From: Clostridiales bacterium
GTDB lineage: Bacteria > Bacillota > Clostridia > Oscillospirales > Acutalibacteraceae
DNA length: 64,000 nt
Direction: 5' to 3'
Assembly: GCA_021199275.1 (NCBI GenBank)
Contig: JAJQIJ010000018.1
Coordinates: forward strand, 114,767-178,766
Shown: positions 1 to 9,673 of the stretch, one piece after another
Layout: every line of letters begins with the position of its first letter
How positions within the stretch are numbered: the first letter of the stretch is position 1
Notes under the pieces: model-generated
Database searches by the model: none
Told to the model about the DNA's origin: nothing
What the model saw: only the letters and a program-made list of their open reading frames with translations
Made by a program: the position numbers and the translations under genes

Positions 1-1895
1 GTTATTTTGCCGGAAGATGACACTTTTGCAATTGACTTGTCGTCTGACGTATATGTAACGCTGTCTGTTGAATTTGACGGGGTAAGCGTGCTGCTCAGCG
101 TAAGGCTGCCGCCCACAGCCAAGTTCAGGTCTGCTTTTCTTGTAACGCAGGACGTTTTTACATAGCCCGTGTAAGTTGTGCCCGATTTTGTATATGACAC
201 CTTATACCAGCCGGAAGCGCTGCTTTTAATGGTTACCGTGGCGCCTTTCGGCAGGGTGACAAGCTTTTTTGAATCAGACGATTTGCTTTTTCTCAGCGCG
301 CATTTGGCGCTCACCGTGCCCTTGTGGGTGTAACCCAGCGACACGGCTGTTGATTGCACCTCTTTCACGGTGACCTTGCATTTTGCCACCTGCCCTGACG
401 ACGTTTTGACTTTTATTGTGGCTGTTCCGGGCGCCACTGCGGTTATTTTGCCGTTTGAATTTACCTTTGCAACCGATGTGTCGCTTGAAGTCCATGTCAG
501 GCTGTCTGTTGAATTTGACGGGGTAAGCGTTGCGCTCAGGGTTTTTGTTTTGCCGGCGGAAATTTTTATTGACGAACTGGACAGTTCAACCGCCGTTGAT
601 TCAACAGTGACATCGCCCGGCATGTTTTCAAACACGGGAATTATAAATGTTTTTGCGCTTGAAAGCAGCCCCGCGCTGCTATAGGCTTCATAAGTGTCAA
701 GCGCTTCGTCTGCCGCAGCCTGCACATTGGCCATATATTCATGGGCATACATTTTTGAGCCCGAATCAGGGTTTACGTTAAACTTTTGCAAATAGCCGGT
801 ATATTGGGTGGCCGAAAAAGACGTTGCAATATAAACCGCGCCGTTATAAATTGAAAGGTAAGGGTTGGTCCACGGCCTGTTGTATTTGTCTGTTGACGAA
901 TTTGTAACAAGGTCGCTGCGGATATAGCCCGTGTATGTCGTGCCGGAATATGTAACCGTGACCTTATACCACTTATAGCCGTCTGACTGGGTTGAAGTGG
1001 TTGATTTGTAAGTGAGCTTTGTGCCGGTGGGCAGGGTGACAAGCTTTGTGCTGCTTGAGCTTGCTGACTTTCTTAAATTGGCGGTGCAGTTTGTGCTGTA
1101 ACCCGCAGAGCTGGTGGACGCCCACTTGAGCCCGTCTTTTGCGCTGGACGACGCGCCGATATTGTAATAATTATAGATACCGGGGTATGTTGAATTGGTG
1201 CCGCTGGCGCCGGTGGCTGTGTTTTTGGTGCCGCCCACCTCTTGCACAATTTTGGCGGCAAGGTAATAAGCCGAAAGCCCGCTGTTTTTTGCCGCTGCCA
1301 CTATGGCTTTTGAATATTTCGTTTTTGGCGAATATGTAACGCTTGTGCCGCTTGAATTTTTATATTTTATGTAAGCGCTTTCCATAAAAGTGCCTGACAA
1401 AATTGTTTCAACGCCCGAAGCTGTTTCGTCTGAATTATATGCTGTGGACAAAAACTGGAAAATATATTTTTCGTCAAGAAAATTGGTGGGGTTCATGTAA
1501 TATTCCACCGCGCTTTCAGACGCGCTGACCCAGCTTGACCCTTCTTGAATTACATAGCTGCCGTTTTTATAGCATGACGAACAGGTGCAGTAATAGCTTT
1601 TTTTCGTGTTTGCACTTGTAATTTGAATAAGCTGCTGCGAGTGCGGAGAGCGTTCGTTTGCAACCGCGTCTTCCCAGTCAATGCCGGTGACAAGCGCCTG
1701 AAAAGTCCATTCAGGGTATTTTTTGTGCAGCCCAACCAGCGCCGAAATATATGACTGTGTAAACCCGGCGGCGCGCAGCGTGGCTTCATAGTCAGCAGCT
1801 TCGGCAATGTCTACAAAAGCGGTGGCGGGTATTTCAAACGCAAAAGTAAGGGCGGCTATTACAGCCAGTATTAAACTTAGAATTTTCTTTTTCAT
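1..1895 (-). CDS. Secreted glucosaminidase-like autolysin with SH3 and Big2 domains (partial)
   Basis: Probable peptidoglycan hydrolase (endo-beta-N-acetylglucosaminidase, GH73-like fold) acting at the cell wall; 631 residues lie in the window and the C-terminus runs off the left edge. Residues 1-34 form a signal peptide (MKKKILSLILAV...). The hydrolase core starts near residue 35; QEVGG (218-222) carries the likely catalytic Glu and YNYYNIGA (241-248) is a family hallmark. An SH3-like segment (about 265-335) interrupts the core, which resumes at YNRPW (338-342) and continues to about residue 415. Big2-like segments (about 432-510 and from 586) flank a second SH3 segment (about 520-585). The ATG at 1895 follows GAAAGG. 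Family assignment is from motif recognition; the exact substrate bond is not visible. Confidence 0.75.
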   Translation of the reverse strand, partial: MKKKILSLILAVIAALTFAFEIPATAFVDIAEAADYEATLRAAGFTQSYISALVGLHKKYPEWTFQALVTGIDWEDAVANERSPHSQQLIQITSANTKKSYYCTCSSCYKNGSYVIQEGSSWVSASESAVEYYMNPTNFLDEKYIFQFLSTAYNSDETASGVETILSGTFMESAYIKYKNSSGTSVTYSPKTKYSKAIVAAAKNSGLSAYYLAAKIVQEVGGTKNTATGASGTNSTYPGIYNYYNIGASSSAKDGLKWASTSSAGYSTNCTANLRKSASSSSTKLVTLPTGTKLTYKSTTSTQSDGYKWYKVTVTYSGTTYTGYIRSDLVTNSSTDKYNRPWTNPYLSIYNGAVYIATSFSATQYTGYLQKFNVNPDSGSKMYAHEYMANVQAAADEALDTYEAYSSAGLLSSAKTFIIPVFENMPGDVTVESTAVELSSSSIKISAGKTKTLSATLTPSNSTDSLTWTSSDTSVAKVNSNGKITAVAPGTATIKVKTSSGQVAKCKVTVKEVQSTAVSLGYTHKGTVSAKCALRKSKSSDSKKLVTLPKGATVTIKSSASGWYKVSYTKSGTTYTGYVKTSCVTRKADLNLAVGGSLTLSSTLTPSNSTDSVTYTSDDKSIAKVSSSGKI

Positions 1896-2092
1896 CAAAA
1901 CAACCTTTCAGCGCCGGCATTTTTTTAATTCCGGCTTAAGCCATGGGAAAGTTTTTGACTAAAAAACCAAAACAGTTACTTTGATAGTAACATTTAATTA
2001 CATATTTGTCAATTAAAATTTACATTTTGTAATATTTTGACGAACGGCTGCGCCTGCCGCACGGCGAAACAGCCCCCAGCGCCGCTAAAGCA

Positions 2093-2125
2093 AAACCACC
2101 GCGCAGTGGCACCGCACGGTGGTTT
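2093..2125 (-). terminator. Probable terminator after the 1042-aa surface protein gene
   Basis: A 9-bp stem (AAACCACCG / CGGTGGTTT) sits about 30 bases past the stop codon at 2154 and is followed on the minus strand by a short T run. Confidence 0.55.
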
Positions 2126-2153
2126 CATTAATATTTCATTAATCAGAAAATTA

Positions 2154-5100
2154 TTAGGATTTGCTTATTGATTTATCTGCCGCCACGGTTACACCCCAGT
2201 CGCTTTCGGCAAAATATGCTGTGCCGTCGTCTAACATGCCGGCAGACTGGACTGACTGGGCTATAATCTGCACCTCAAGGTGGTAGCCGTCTATTTCAGA
2301 CGTGGCATAGCACTCTGTAATCAGCACATCTGTGCTTGCCCCAGCAGCAACCGGCACGGAATAGTAATAATAGCCGTCTGAGTCACAATAAAACCAAGAG
2401 CCGCCGTCTGAATTGTCGTCTGCGCCTAAATTGGTTGTTAAAGTGTAGCCGCTTTGGTTAACATCATTAAGGGCAAGAATTGAAGAGTCTGTGTCATTTA
2501 CCCATGACGCCACAATGTTTGCGCGAATATAGGTGCTGTAGCCGGTGTCGGCGTCGTTTGTAACAGACACGTCTGTTTTAACATATGTGTTTTGGTTAAA
2601 CGTTTCGTTAACGGTAACGCCGGCTGCCGCTGCCGGGGTAAATGTGTTTATAACGGCGCCGGTTGACTGAGAGCTTGCAACGTTCAGCGCGTTATAAGCT
2701 TCTGTAAGGGCTGTTGCCGCCGCTTCGGCGCCGGAGTTGTCTGTGTAATTAGTGGAAGTCAGGTTATATTCAATTGAAAGCGCAGCTTCATATGCAGCCG
2801 TAAATGCAGCCCAGCTGGCAGTGGTGTAAGTCATGGCGTTGCCGCTTTCGTCTTCACCGGCGTCGTTGCCCGCTGCATATTGCTCTGCCAGGGTGTAGCT
2901 GTCATATCCGTCGGTGTCAACATCAGTTGACGTCAGGGCGGCTACAAGCAGGTCATACCCGCTGCCGTCTGTGTCGCCGGCGGCAGCTGCACTATAGCTG
3001 CTGACAGCAGCGCTGAGCGCCGATGAATATGCAGAAACTGCCGCAGCCGTGTCAGACGAATAGTTATAAGAAGAGTCCATGGGGTCAAGCTCAGCGGCGG
3101 TGAAAGAGTCAATAGCTGCAAGTAAATCGGCAAGCCCCCCCTCAAGGTAATCAGCCGCGCCGTTTTCGGCAGATGTAATTGCCGCGGCAAGCGCCGAAGA
3201 CAGGCTTTGGGTGTTAGTGATTACAGGCACATAATTAATGACATAAACACTGTATGTGTCGCCGGTAAGGGCGCTTGAATCTATGGTGACTGTGCTGCCC
3301 CCGTCTTTCCAGCCTATATTCCATGTTTCGCTGCTGCCGCTTTCATGGGCAACATAGTCTGTGTAATAATAGCCGCTGGCGGAATTTGTGAAATCAAAGC
3401 TTGTGTTGAAATAATATTTGTTGCCCAAAAAGCCGTTGGCGTCTTTTTCAGTGTATGCCGAATAGTCGCTTTCACTGGTGCCCAGGTTTTGATAGCTGGC
3501 GGCATTTGTGGTGGAAGCCTGGCCGCTTTCAGTGTCTGTGGGGAAATATAAATAATTGTAGCTTGCGTTTGCGCCCTGCCAGTTTTCATTTAAGCTAAAC
3601 AGTGCGGAATCGCTGTAAGCGGTGTAAACCCTAAACGCACCCATGCTTGACACATGCGAAAATATTTCAAGCGCAATTGGCATTATGACTTCGTTTTCGC
3701 CGTCATAAGCCAGCACCATTTCAGTGGGGCCCACAATTTTAAATGTGTTGCTTGAATCTGAACTTGTAAATGTTGCCCAGTTGGTGATGGTGCTGCTGTA
3801 AATTACATTGCTGTAATAGTCGCCCGCGGCATTTACGCTGCCCTGGTGGTAAACAGTGCCGTCAAATGTGCTTTGCTGCCACTCGGCAATGCTGTTTGTG
3901 GCGGCGGTTAATTCCTGCGCCGCTGTTATTAAGTTAACCGCGGTGTTGCCGCCGTAAGTGTAAGAGTCAAGCGCGGCGGCTGCGGCAATGTAAGCTTCAT
4001 AAGCCGCAGTTAAATTTGTGTAATATGTGCCCCCTTCAATGCCGGCGGCAACAGAGTCCATTGCGCTTTCATAAGATGCCATGGCATCTTCAACTGCCTG
4101 TGCGGCTTCGCTGTCTGTGTAACCGGCTTGGGCTGACGCATAAGTTTCAACCGCTGTTTTAATTGCCGTGGCGCAGCTTGACACGGCTGTGGCAGCGTCT
4201 GTGCTGTAGTCATAACTTTTGGGGTTAACGGCGCCGGAAGTGAAAGCGTCAAGCGCTGCTATTAATTCAGACAGGCCGCCCATTGTGTAAGAGCCCACGC
4301 CGTTTTCGTTAATCGCCGCGCCAAGGCGCGCAGCAATTACGGCAGCGTTTTCAATTATGGGGGCATAGTTGATTACATAAGCCGCATTACTTGTTGACAA
4401 ACCGGCATATGTAGTTTCATAGCTGTCTGAATTATTTTTTCCGTTAACGTCAAACGAAACATTCGACACATTGTCATAATAAGTGTCTGTATTACCTGTG
4501 CCTGTATAGTAAAGCCTGTTCCACCAAAAGCGGTGCGTGTTTGTGTTAGTCTGCGCATTTGTTGTTATTTGAGTCATGGCAGACGAATAGCCGAAATAGT
4601 CTGTATAGCTGGAAGACGTGATAGTGTCGCCGGGCCAAACGCCATAAGTGTAGCCATCTGTGTGTCCATACCAATAATCATTAAAGGCAAGTATACTGGA
4701 ATAGCTGGACCCTGTGTCTTCCGGCAGTGTTGCCGTCGTGCTTGGCTCTATGTATTGTATGCGCTGACTGTTGCTGCCATTTGCATAGTTTTCAAAAACT
4801 ATAGGACTTGACGGTGTTGTGATTCCGTCATAAGCCATAACTATAGTTTCCGGCACGGCAAGTTTCATGTAGATTTTATCTATCTCTGTAAAAGAACTTC
4901 CCCAAGATGTTGATGTGCTGGCATAAACCACGTTGCTGTAGCCGCTTGTAGCTACAGTTGCTTCATGGTAAGCGGTGGCGGAAAACGTAGCGGCAGACCA
5001 TATGTAAAGTGAATTGGCAAAGTCAACCAGCGCGTCGGCTTCGTCTTGAGTGCCGCCTTCGGTTGCGAGCTGAACATAAAGGTCATAAGCTTCGGAAATT

Positions 5101-5282
5101 CCGCAATATGCCGTGCCGCTTTCAAGTTCGTCAGCAATGCTTGCCATAGCGCTTTCAAAGCTTGCAAGGGCTGTGGCGACTGCCTCAGAGTCATCTGCAA
5201 GGGCGGAAAATGGCAGCATGGTGCTGCACAGCATTATTGCAGCAAGCAGCAGCGCCGGTAATTTTTTTAACATCTTTTTCAT
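2154..5282 (-). CDS. Large secreted repeat protein with a TasA-neighbour-type C-terminal domain
   Basis: 1042-aa extracellular protein of unknown exact function. The start at 5282 (MKKMLKKLPALLLAA) is preferred over an upstream in-frame start because GAAAGGA lies 9 bases upstream and a signal peptide follows at once, with cleavage probably near ALA-DD. The middle is a tandem duplication: each half has a helical segment (FESAM.SIA... and YESAMDSVA..., resembling FIVAR-type three-helix repeats) followed by a Tyr/Ser/Thr-rich beta segment with YSNV(V/I)Y(A/S)S. The last ~165 residues (TFTPAAAAGVTVNETF onward) closely match most of the next protein upstream (5610-6227). Composition is acidic and rich in Ala, Ser, Thr and Tyr, with almost no Lys or Arg after the signal peptide. 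No sortase motif or C-terminal membrane segment is seen, so retention on the surface would need a partner. Confidence 0.75.
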   Translation of the reverse strand: MKKMLKKLPALLLAAIMLCSTMLPFSALADDSEAVATALASFESAMASIADELESGTAYCGISEAYDLYVQLATEGGTQDEADALVDFANSLYIWSAATFSATAYHEATVATSGYSNVVYASTSTSWGSSFTEIDKIYMKLAVPETIVMAYDGITTPSSPIVFENYANGSNSQRIQYIEPSTTATLPEDTGSSYSSILAFNDYWYGHTDGYTYGVWPGDTITSSSYTDYFGYSSAMTQITTNAQTNTNTHRFWWNRLYYTGTGNTDTYYDNVSNVSFDVNGKNNSDSYETTYAGLSTSNAAYVINYAPIIENAAVIAARLGAAINENGVGSYTMGGLSELIAALDAFTSGAVNPKSYDYSTDAATAVSSCATAIKTAVETYASAQAGYTDSEAAQAVEDAMASYESAMDSVAAGIEGGTYYTNLTAAYEAYIAAAAALDSYTYGGNTAVNLITAAQELTAATNSIAEWQQSTFDGTVYHQGSVNAAGDYYSNVIYSSTITNWATFTSSDSSNTFKIVGPTEMVLAYDGENEVIMPIALEIFSHVSSMGAFRVYTAYSDSALFSLNENWQGANASYNYLYFPTDTESGQASTTNAASYQNLGTSESDYSAYTEKDANGFLGNKYYFNTSFDFTNSASGYYYTDYVAHESGSSETWNIGWKDGGSTVTIDSSALTGDTYSVYVINYVPVITNTQSLSSALAAAITSAENGAADYLEGGLADLLAAIDSFTAAELDPMDSSYNYSSDTAAAVSAYSSALSAAVSSYSAAAAGDTDGSGYDLLVAALTSTDVDTDGYDSYTLAEQYAAGNDAGEDESGNAMTYTTASWAAFTAAYEAALSIEYNLTSTNYTDNSGAEAAATALTEAYNALNVASSQSTGAVINTFTPAAAAGVTVNETFNQNTYVKTDVSVTNDADTGYSTYIRANIVASWVNDTDSSILALNDVNQSGYTLTTNLGADDNSDGGSWFYCDSDGYYYYSVPVAAGASTDVLITECYATSEIDGYHLEVQIIAQSVQSAGMLDDGTAYFAESDWGVTVAADKSISKS

Positions 5283-5554
5283 TGGGGCACGTCCTTTCGC
5301 GTTAAAAGGGTTTGGCAGCAAGAAATAATTAAATAAGCGCCGCGCAGGGGCGGCATTGCTTAAATAAAACAAAATAATTAATATCATATTAATATTTATT
5401 TTATATATAATTTAATATTAACACTAAATGTATTTTTTGTCAATAAAAAATATATTTTGTAATATTTTAACAAAATTAAGCGAAATTTGCCACGCTTTTG
5501 TGAAATTTATGCCCGGCGCATGCCGGTTTCGTTTTTTGGGGGGAAAGTTGGCGC

Positions 5555-5584
5555 AAAAAAGCCACCGCAGCGCGGTGGCTTTTT
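5555..5584 (-). terminator. Bidirectional-looking intrinsic terminator
   Basis: GCCACCGC / GCGGTGGC stem with a 3-base loop, A run on the left and T run on the right, 25 bases downstream of the stop of the 205-aa gene. It separates that gene from the 1042-aa gene. Confidence 0.75.
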
Positions 5585-5609
5585 GTGTTAATTGTGTTAA
5601 GCTAATATG

Positions 5610-6227
5610 TTATGCGAGTGGGTCCAGGGGTTTTGATATTGAATTGTCTGCCGCAACAGTAACGCCCCAGTTGTTTTTAACAAAAGCTGTGCCGCTGTCA
5701 AGCTCGCCGGCTGACTGCACTGCCTGGGCTATAATCTGCACCTCAAGGTGGTAGCCGTCTATTTCAGACGTGGCATAGCACTGTGTAATCAGCACTTCTG
5801 TGGTGGCGCCCGCCTCAACAGGCAGGGTGTAGTAATAATAGCCGTCTCTGCCCTCGGCCCAATAACCGCCGTCGGAGTCTGTGTCATCTGTATTTAAGGT
5901 CAGTTTATAGCCGGTTGTGTCAACGTCATTAAGCGCCAAAACAGAGCCGTCTGCGTCATTAACCCAAGACACACCAATCAGCACGCGGATATATGTGCTG
6001 TAGCCGGTTGCGGCGTCGTTTGTAACAGACACGTTTGACTTAACCCATGTGTTTTTGTCAAACGTTTCATTAATGGTGATTGACGCGGCAGCGGCGGGTG
6101 TAAATGTGTTCGCTGTGGCTTGTGTTTGCTGACTGCTGTCAGCAGACGCCGCAAAGGGCACCATGGTGCAAATTAGCATGGCTGCGGCAAACAGCAGTGC
6201 CTGAATTTTTTTAAGCTTCTTTTTCAT
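5610..6227 (-). CDS. Secreted TasA-operon-type surface protein
   Basis: 205-aa exported protein. The signal peptide MKKKLKKIQALLFAAAM... ends near ASA-DS. The mature part is a single domain (FTPAAAASITINETF to the end) shared with the C-terminus of the 1042-aa protein downstream; both contain YSTYIR, a WVND segment, YYYY near the middle and EIDGYHLEVQIIAQ near the end. Similar domains occur next to TasA/CalY (camelysin) genes in Clostridia, from general knowledge of those loci. GAAAGGA precedes the ATG at 6227. It may be the free form of a module that the larger protein also carries, which suggests a polymerising or interacting pair. No enzymatic motif is visible. Confidence 0.7.
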   Translation of the reverse strand: MKKKLKKIQALLFAAAMLICTMVPFAASADSSQQTQATANTFTPAAAASITINETFDKNTWVKSNVSVTNDAATGYSTYIRVLIGVSWVNDADGSVLALNDVDTTGYKLTLNTDDTDSDGGYWAEGRDGYYYYTLPVEAGATTEVLITQCYATSEIDGYHLEVQIIAQAVQSAGELDSGTAFVKNNWGVTVAADNSISKPLDPLA

Positions 6228-6313
6228 ATGGCATATCCTTTCAGTTTGAATAAAGGGTTTGTCGGTGATGAATTCAATGTGTTTTATTTAATAATTACTT
6301 TGCCGAAAGGCGC

Positions 6314-9300
6314 TTAGCCTGAAATATAGCCGTAAAAGTCATTGGTGGCAATGTCTTCAGCAGCGTTGCCGGTCGGCGAAGTGGTTTTTGATATTTCAAT
6401 GGTGTCCATTGTGGTGGCATTGCTTACTGCGATTTCATACGGGTCTAAAATTGAAGCGTTGTCGCCGTCAGTTATGGCAGTGAGAATGTCATAGCCCCAA
6501 TTTGTGTCAACCCAAACGTAATAGTCGCCGTCATAAACAGTGAATACTGCGGTGGCGTTTCCGTCAGAGTCAAGTGTAACGGCGGTGCCGTAACCTTGCC
6601 AGTTTGAGTCTGCTATTTCAACCACCACAACGTCGCCCTCTTGACCGTCTTGAACATGTATCGGAACAGTCAGCGTGGTGTATGTGCTTGCCATTGAAAG
6701 CAGGGCGTAAAGGTAAATTGTTTGGTTTTCAGTCCAGTCTTCAACGTCTGTTTCGGTAAGCGCCAGCGCAACCGCTTCGTCAGTGCTGTAAGCTGACATG
6801 GTGCTAAAGGCTGACGCGTCTGTAATTTCACTGGTGGAGTAATACCAGCCGTCAAGCGAATAGGTGGCGTTGCCCTGGCTTTGATTTACTGTTACGGTGG
6901 CGCCGGTTAAGTTGCCGGTGTCTGTAACGGTTTCAGTTGCCGTGGCGTCTGTATTCGCCTGGCCTGTAAGGGTTAATGTGCCGTAACTCGTGTCTTCAAT
7001 CTCTGTGCCGGACACCACGCTGTAATTCACAGTGACTTGCAGCGGCCGGTAATAAACCGTGGTGACATAGTCAGTTGAAACTGTGCGCTGCACCGCGTTT
7101 TCTTCGGCGGTGATTGACGTGTAAGTTTCTTTGCCGGAGCTACTGTTGTATGTTGTGGTTTGCTGCGCTATGCTTGAAAGCCATGTGTATGTCTGCTCTG
7201 TGTCGGAATCTTCTGTGAAATTGGTGTATGTTGACGACACGGCGTCAGAAATAGCGTCGCCGTTGTTGTTTTCGCCACCGTCAGCCAGCAGCACATATTT
7301 TGAATAGCCGCTTGTTGTTTCGTGAACAAAGCCGCTGTCTACCGTGTCTGTAAGTGTGGTGTAAGGAATTGTAATGTTTTCAGTTTTTAAAACTGTGTTT
7401 TGGTCGTCCGCGTCAACATAATTTACTTTAATTTCAATTAAGTTTGCGGTGTAGAAACTGTAAAACGTTACATTTTGCGCATACGGCACAACATGGATTT
7501 CAGCGCGCTGAATACCATTGCTTGGACGGTCTGTCCATGTGTTGGTAACGGTTGCTTTGCTGTATTCATTTATTGACGAATATTGGCCGGTTGTCAGCGT
7601 GTGGCTTGCAACCTGCTTGTAATATTCCGCCGTGGCGTTGGGGCTGAAGCTGTAGCCCGCAAGGGTTGTTATGGCAGATGTGCTGGTGGCTTCAACCGTG
7701 TCGGGTGAATTCAGGCGGTTGCCTATAAAGCCGTTTTTCTCTTCCGAATAAACGCTGTCTTCGAAATAAACGCCCACGGTGCCTTTCACAGTGCCAGATT
7801 TGTCATAGCTAAGGTTTGTGTATGAATCAAAGTCTGTGTCGTTAGCCGTGGTTACCATGTTGCCGCTTGCGTCTGTGAAATCAAGCGGGTCAGAGCCGGT
7901 TTGGTAAACCTGCTTTATAGTGTAAGTTATTGTGTCATAATTGTCGGCGGCTGTGGCGGCGGCTGAATTTAATGTGTTGACATAGCCGCTTAATGTGCCG
8001 GCGGCTGTGGCAACCAGTGATGAAACGCCCAGGCTGGTGGTGTTTGCTGAAAACGCACTGTTGGGGTCATAATCAGTAATGGCGTCAAAAGCTGCCAAAA
8101 GGGCGGTCATTGCGCCGTTTTTGTCTTGGCGGTAATATGTTACGCCGTCTGAGCCGCCGTTCATGGCCAGGGCTGACTTGTTATTTTCCAGCGCGGTAAG
8201 CACAAGGTCATAGTTTAAAACGTAAATGTAGCTTGCCGCGTCACCAGTCTGGTAAGAGTCGCCGCCGCCGGTGTACATTGAATAATAGTCGTTTGAAGTT
8301 GTTGGCATTACAGGGCCTGCGGCTGTGTTTGTGTAATAAACATATTCAGTGTCGCGGTTGGGGTAAAACACGAAATAGGGTTGGTAACCATTGTATGATG
8401 AGCCGCTTTTCGTATAATAGCAAATCATGTCATATTTTGCGTAATAAGCGGTGGCAGATAAGTTTGTTGAGTCTGAACTGTTGGTTTTGTTTGGGTTGCC
8501 CTTATAATAGAGTGTGTTTGAATAGGTGTGCACAACATAGTCGTAATTTGTAGCGTTATATGCAGACCAATAGGAGGAGGAATCGTTGCTATTTAACGCA
8601 GTATAGCTTTGGTTTAAATATTGAAAGCTATTAGTTCCTGTATATGTTGATAAGGTGCTGTTATAGCCGGCGGTGTTATCCCAAACAGATGCTGAACCAG
8701 TGCTGCTTTTTATGCCGTGCCATGCTGTATTTAAAATAAAGTTACTATTGTTTAAAACGCCTGTGTATCCGGTTTGGTCGTCAGAGTTAACGCTTAAAAA
8801 TTGTGCAGCTTTTTTGTCGCCTGGGCTGAAATATGCGTTAATCGGCACCGCATAGGTGGAAGTTTCATTATAAGTGTTGCCGCCGCTGGAATGGCCGGTG
8901 CCTGTCCAAAGAAACACCACCGTGCCATAGCGCAAGCCGTGGTTGTTGTTATAGTTGTAATTATTACCGAGCCTTGTGTTTGAATTGCTGACTTTGTTCC
9001 AAGAGGCGCCAAACCAGCCGGAGGTGCTGCCGACGCCGTAGGTGTAAAGAAGGCCTGACATTTTGTCGCCAGAAGAGGTGGAGCCGCCGCCAAGAACTGA
9101 AGAGGGGTATGTGCCGGAATAAAGAGATGACGAAGAGTAACTGCCGTCTGCCGCGGTGGTGGCGGTGCCCACATAGCCTGTGAAAGCGGACATGTTGTTT
9201 ATAGCATTAGACAGCGCGGTGTAAGCGCTGTTTACAGTGTCTTGGCTATAGGCAACCGTTGTGGCGCCGGTTTCATAGTCATAGCCATAAAGGTTTTCAT

Positions 9301-9562
9301 AATAAACTTCGCACGCGGTTTTGTAAGCTGTGTAAGCGGCAGACATGTTGGTGTAAATTGTGGTGCCGTCCATCATGTTTTCAAATTCGCTGATTTCGCT
9401 GTAAAGCTGGTCAAGGGTATAACTGTTTGCCGCTTCAGCCACAGTGTCTGCGCCCACATTTTTTGAAACAAATGCAGCGCTGAAAGAGCCCACGGCAAGC
9501 ACGGCTGCCAGCAATATGTTAAGGCAGCTTTTAAATGTCTTTTTCAAGGCGCGTTTTTTCAT
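6314..9562 (-). CDS. Giant secreted surface protein, Ser/Thr/Tyr-rich
   Basis: 1082-aa exported protein of unknown function. The signal peptide is MKKRALKKTFKSCLNILLAAVLAVG..., with cleavage plausible around residues 38-46. Residues ~48-125 form a helical segment (YTLDQLYSEISEFENMM...) related to the helical modules of the 1042-aa protein. Residues ~125-470 are Tyr/Ser/Gly/Asn-rich beta sequence, followed by another helical stretch. The C-terminal half has repeated beta modules with MucBP/InlB-like character (VNYVDADDQNTVLKTENI, YRPLQVTVNYSV). Only four Lys-plus-Arg residues occur in the last 200. No LPXTG motif or C-terminal membrane segment is present. The ATG at 9562 follows a GGGGG stretch. 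It lies 86 bases before the 205-aa gene in the same direction. Confidence 0.72.
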   Translation of the reverse strand: MKKRALKKTFKSCLNILLAAVLAVGSFSAAFVSKNVGADTVAEAANSYTLDQLYSEISEFENMMDGTTIYTNMSAAYTAYKTACEVYYENLYGYDYETGATTVAYSQDTVNSAYTALSNAINNMSAFTGYVGTATTAADGSYSSSSLYSGTYPSSVLGGGSTSSGDKMSGLLYTYGVGSTSGWFGASWNKVSNSNTRLGNNYNYNNNHGLRYGTVVFLWTGTGHSSGGNTYNETSTYAVPINAYFSPGDKKAAQFLSVNSDDQTGYTGVLNNSNFILNTAWHGIKSSTGSASVWDNTAGYNSTLSTYTGTNSFQYLNQSYTALNSNDSSSYWSAYNATNYDYVVHTYSNTLYYKGNPNKTNSSDSTNLSATAYYAKYDMICYYTKSGSSYNGYQPYFVFYPNRDTEYVYYTNTAAGPVMPTTSNDYYSMYTGGGDSYQTGDAASYIYVLNYDLVLTALENNKSALAMNGGSDGVTYYRQDKNGAMTALLAAFDAITDYDPNSAFSANTTSLGVSSLVATAAGTLSGYVNTLNSAAATAADNYDTITYTIKQVYQTGSDPLDFTDASGNMVTTANDTDFDSYTNLSYDKSGTVKGTVGVYFEDSVYSEEKNGFIGNRLNSPDTVEATSTSAITTLAGYSFSPNATAEYYKQVASHTLTTGQYSSINEYSKATVTNTWTDRPSNGIQRAEIHVVPYAQNVTFYSFYTANLIEIKVNYVDADDQNTVLKTENITIPYTTLTDTVDSGFVHETTSGYSKYVLLADGGENNNGDAISDAVSSTYTNFTEDSDTEQTYTWLSSIAQQTTTYNSSSGKETYTSITAEENAVQRTVSTDYVTTVYYRPLQVTVNYSVVSGTEIEDTSYGTLTLTGQANTDATATETVTDTGNLTGATVTVNQSQGNATYSLDGWYYSTSEITDASAFSTMSAYSTDEAVALALTETDVEDWTENQTIYLYALLSMASTYTTLTVPIHVQDGQEGDVVVVEIADSNWQGYGTAVTLDSDGNATAVFTVYDGDYYVWVDTNWGYDILTAITDGDNASILDPYEIAVSNATTMDTIEISKTTSPTGNAAEDIATNDFYGYISG

Positions 9563-9673
9563 TGGAGTACCCCCGGTAATTTAAAATAACTTGAATTGGC
9601 AGCTTTTTTAAAGCTGTGCTGCGCCGGCTGTAATTAAATGCGCGGCGCCTTTGGTGTAAATGTGCCGTTAGTT

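Noticed and set aside
6314..6400. Sortase anchoring of the 1082-aa protein
   Set aside because: The C-terminus has no LPXTG-like motif, hydrophobic span or basic tail.
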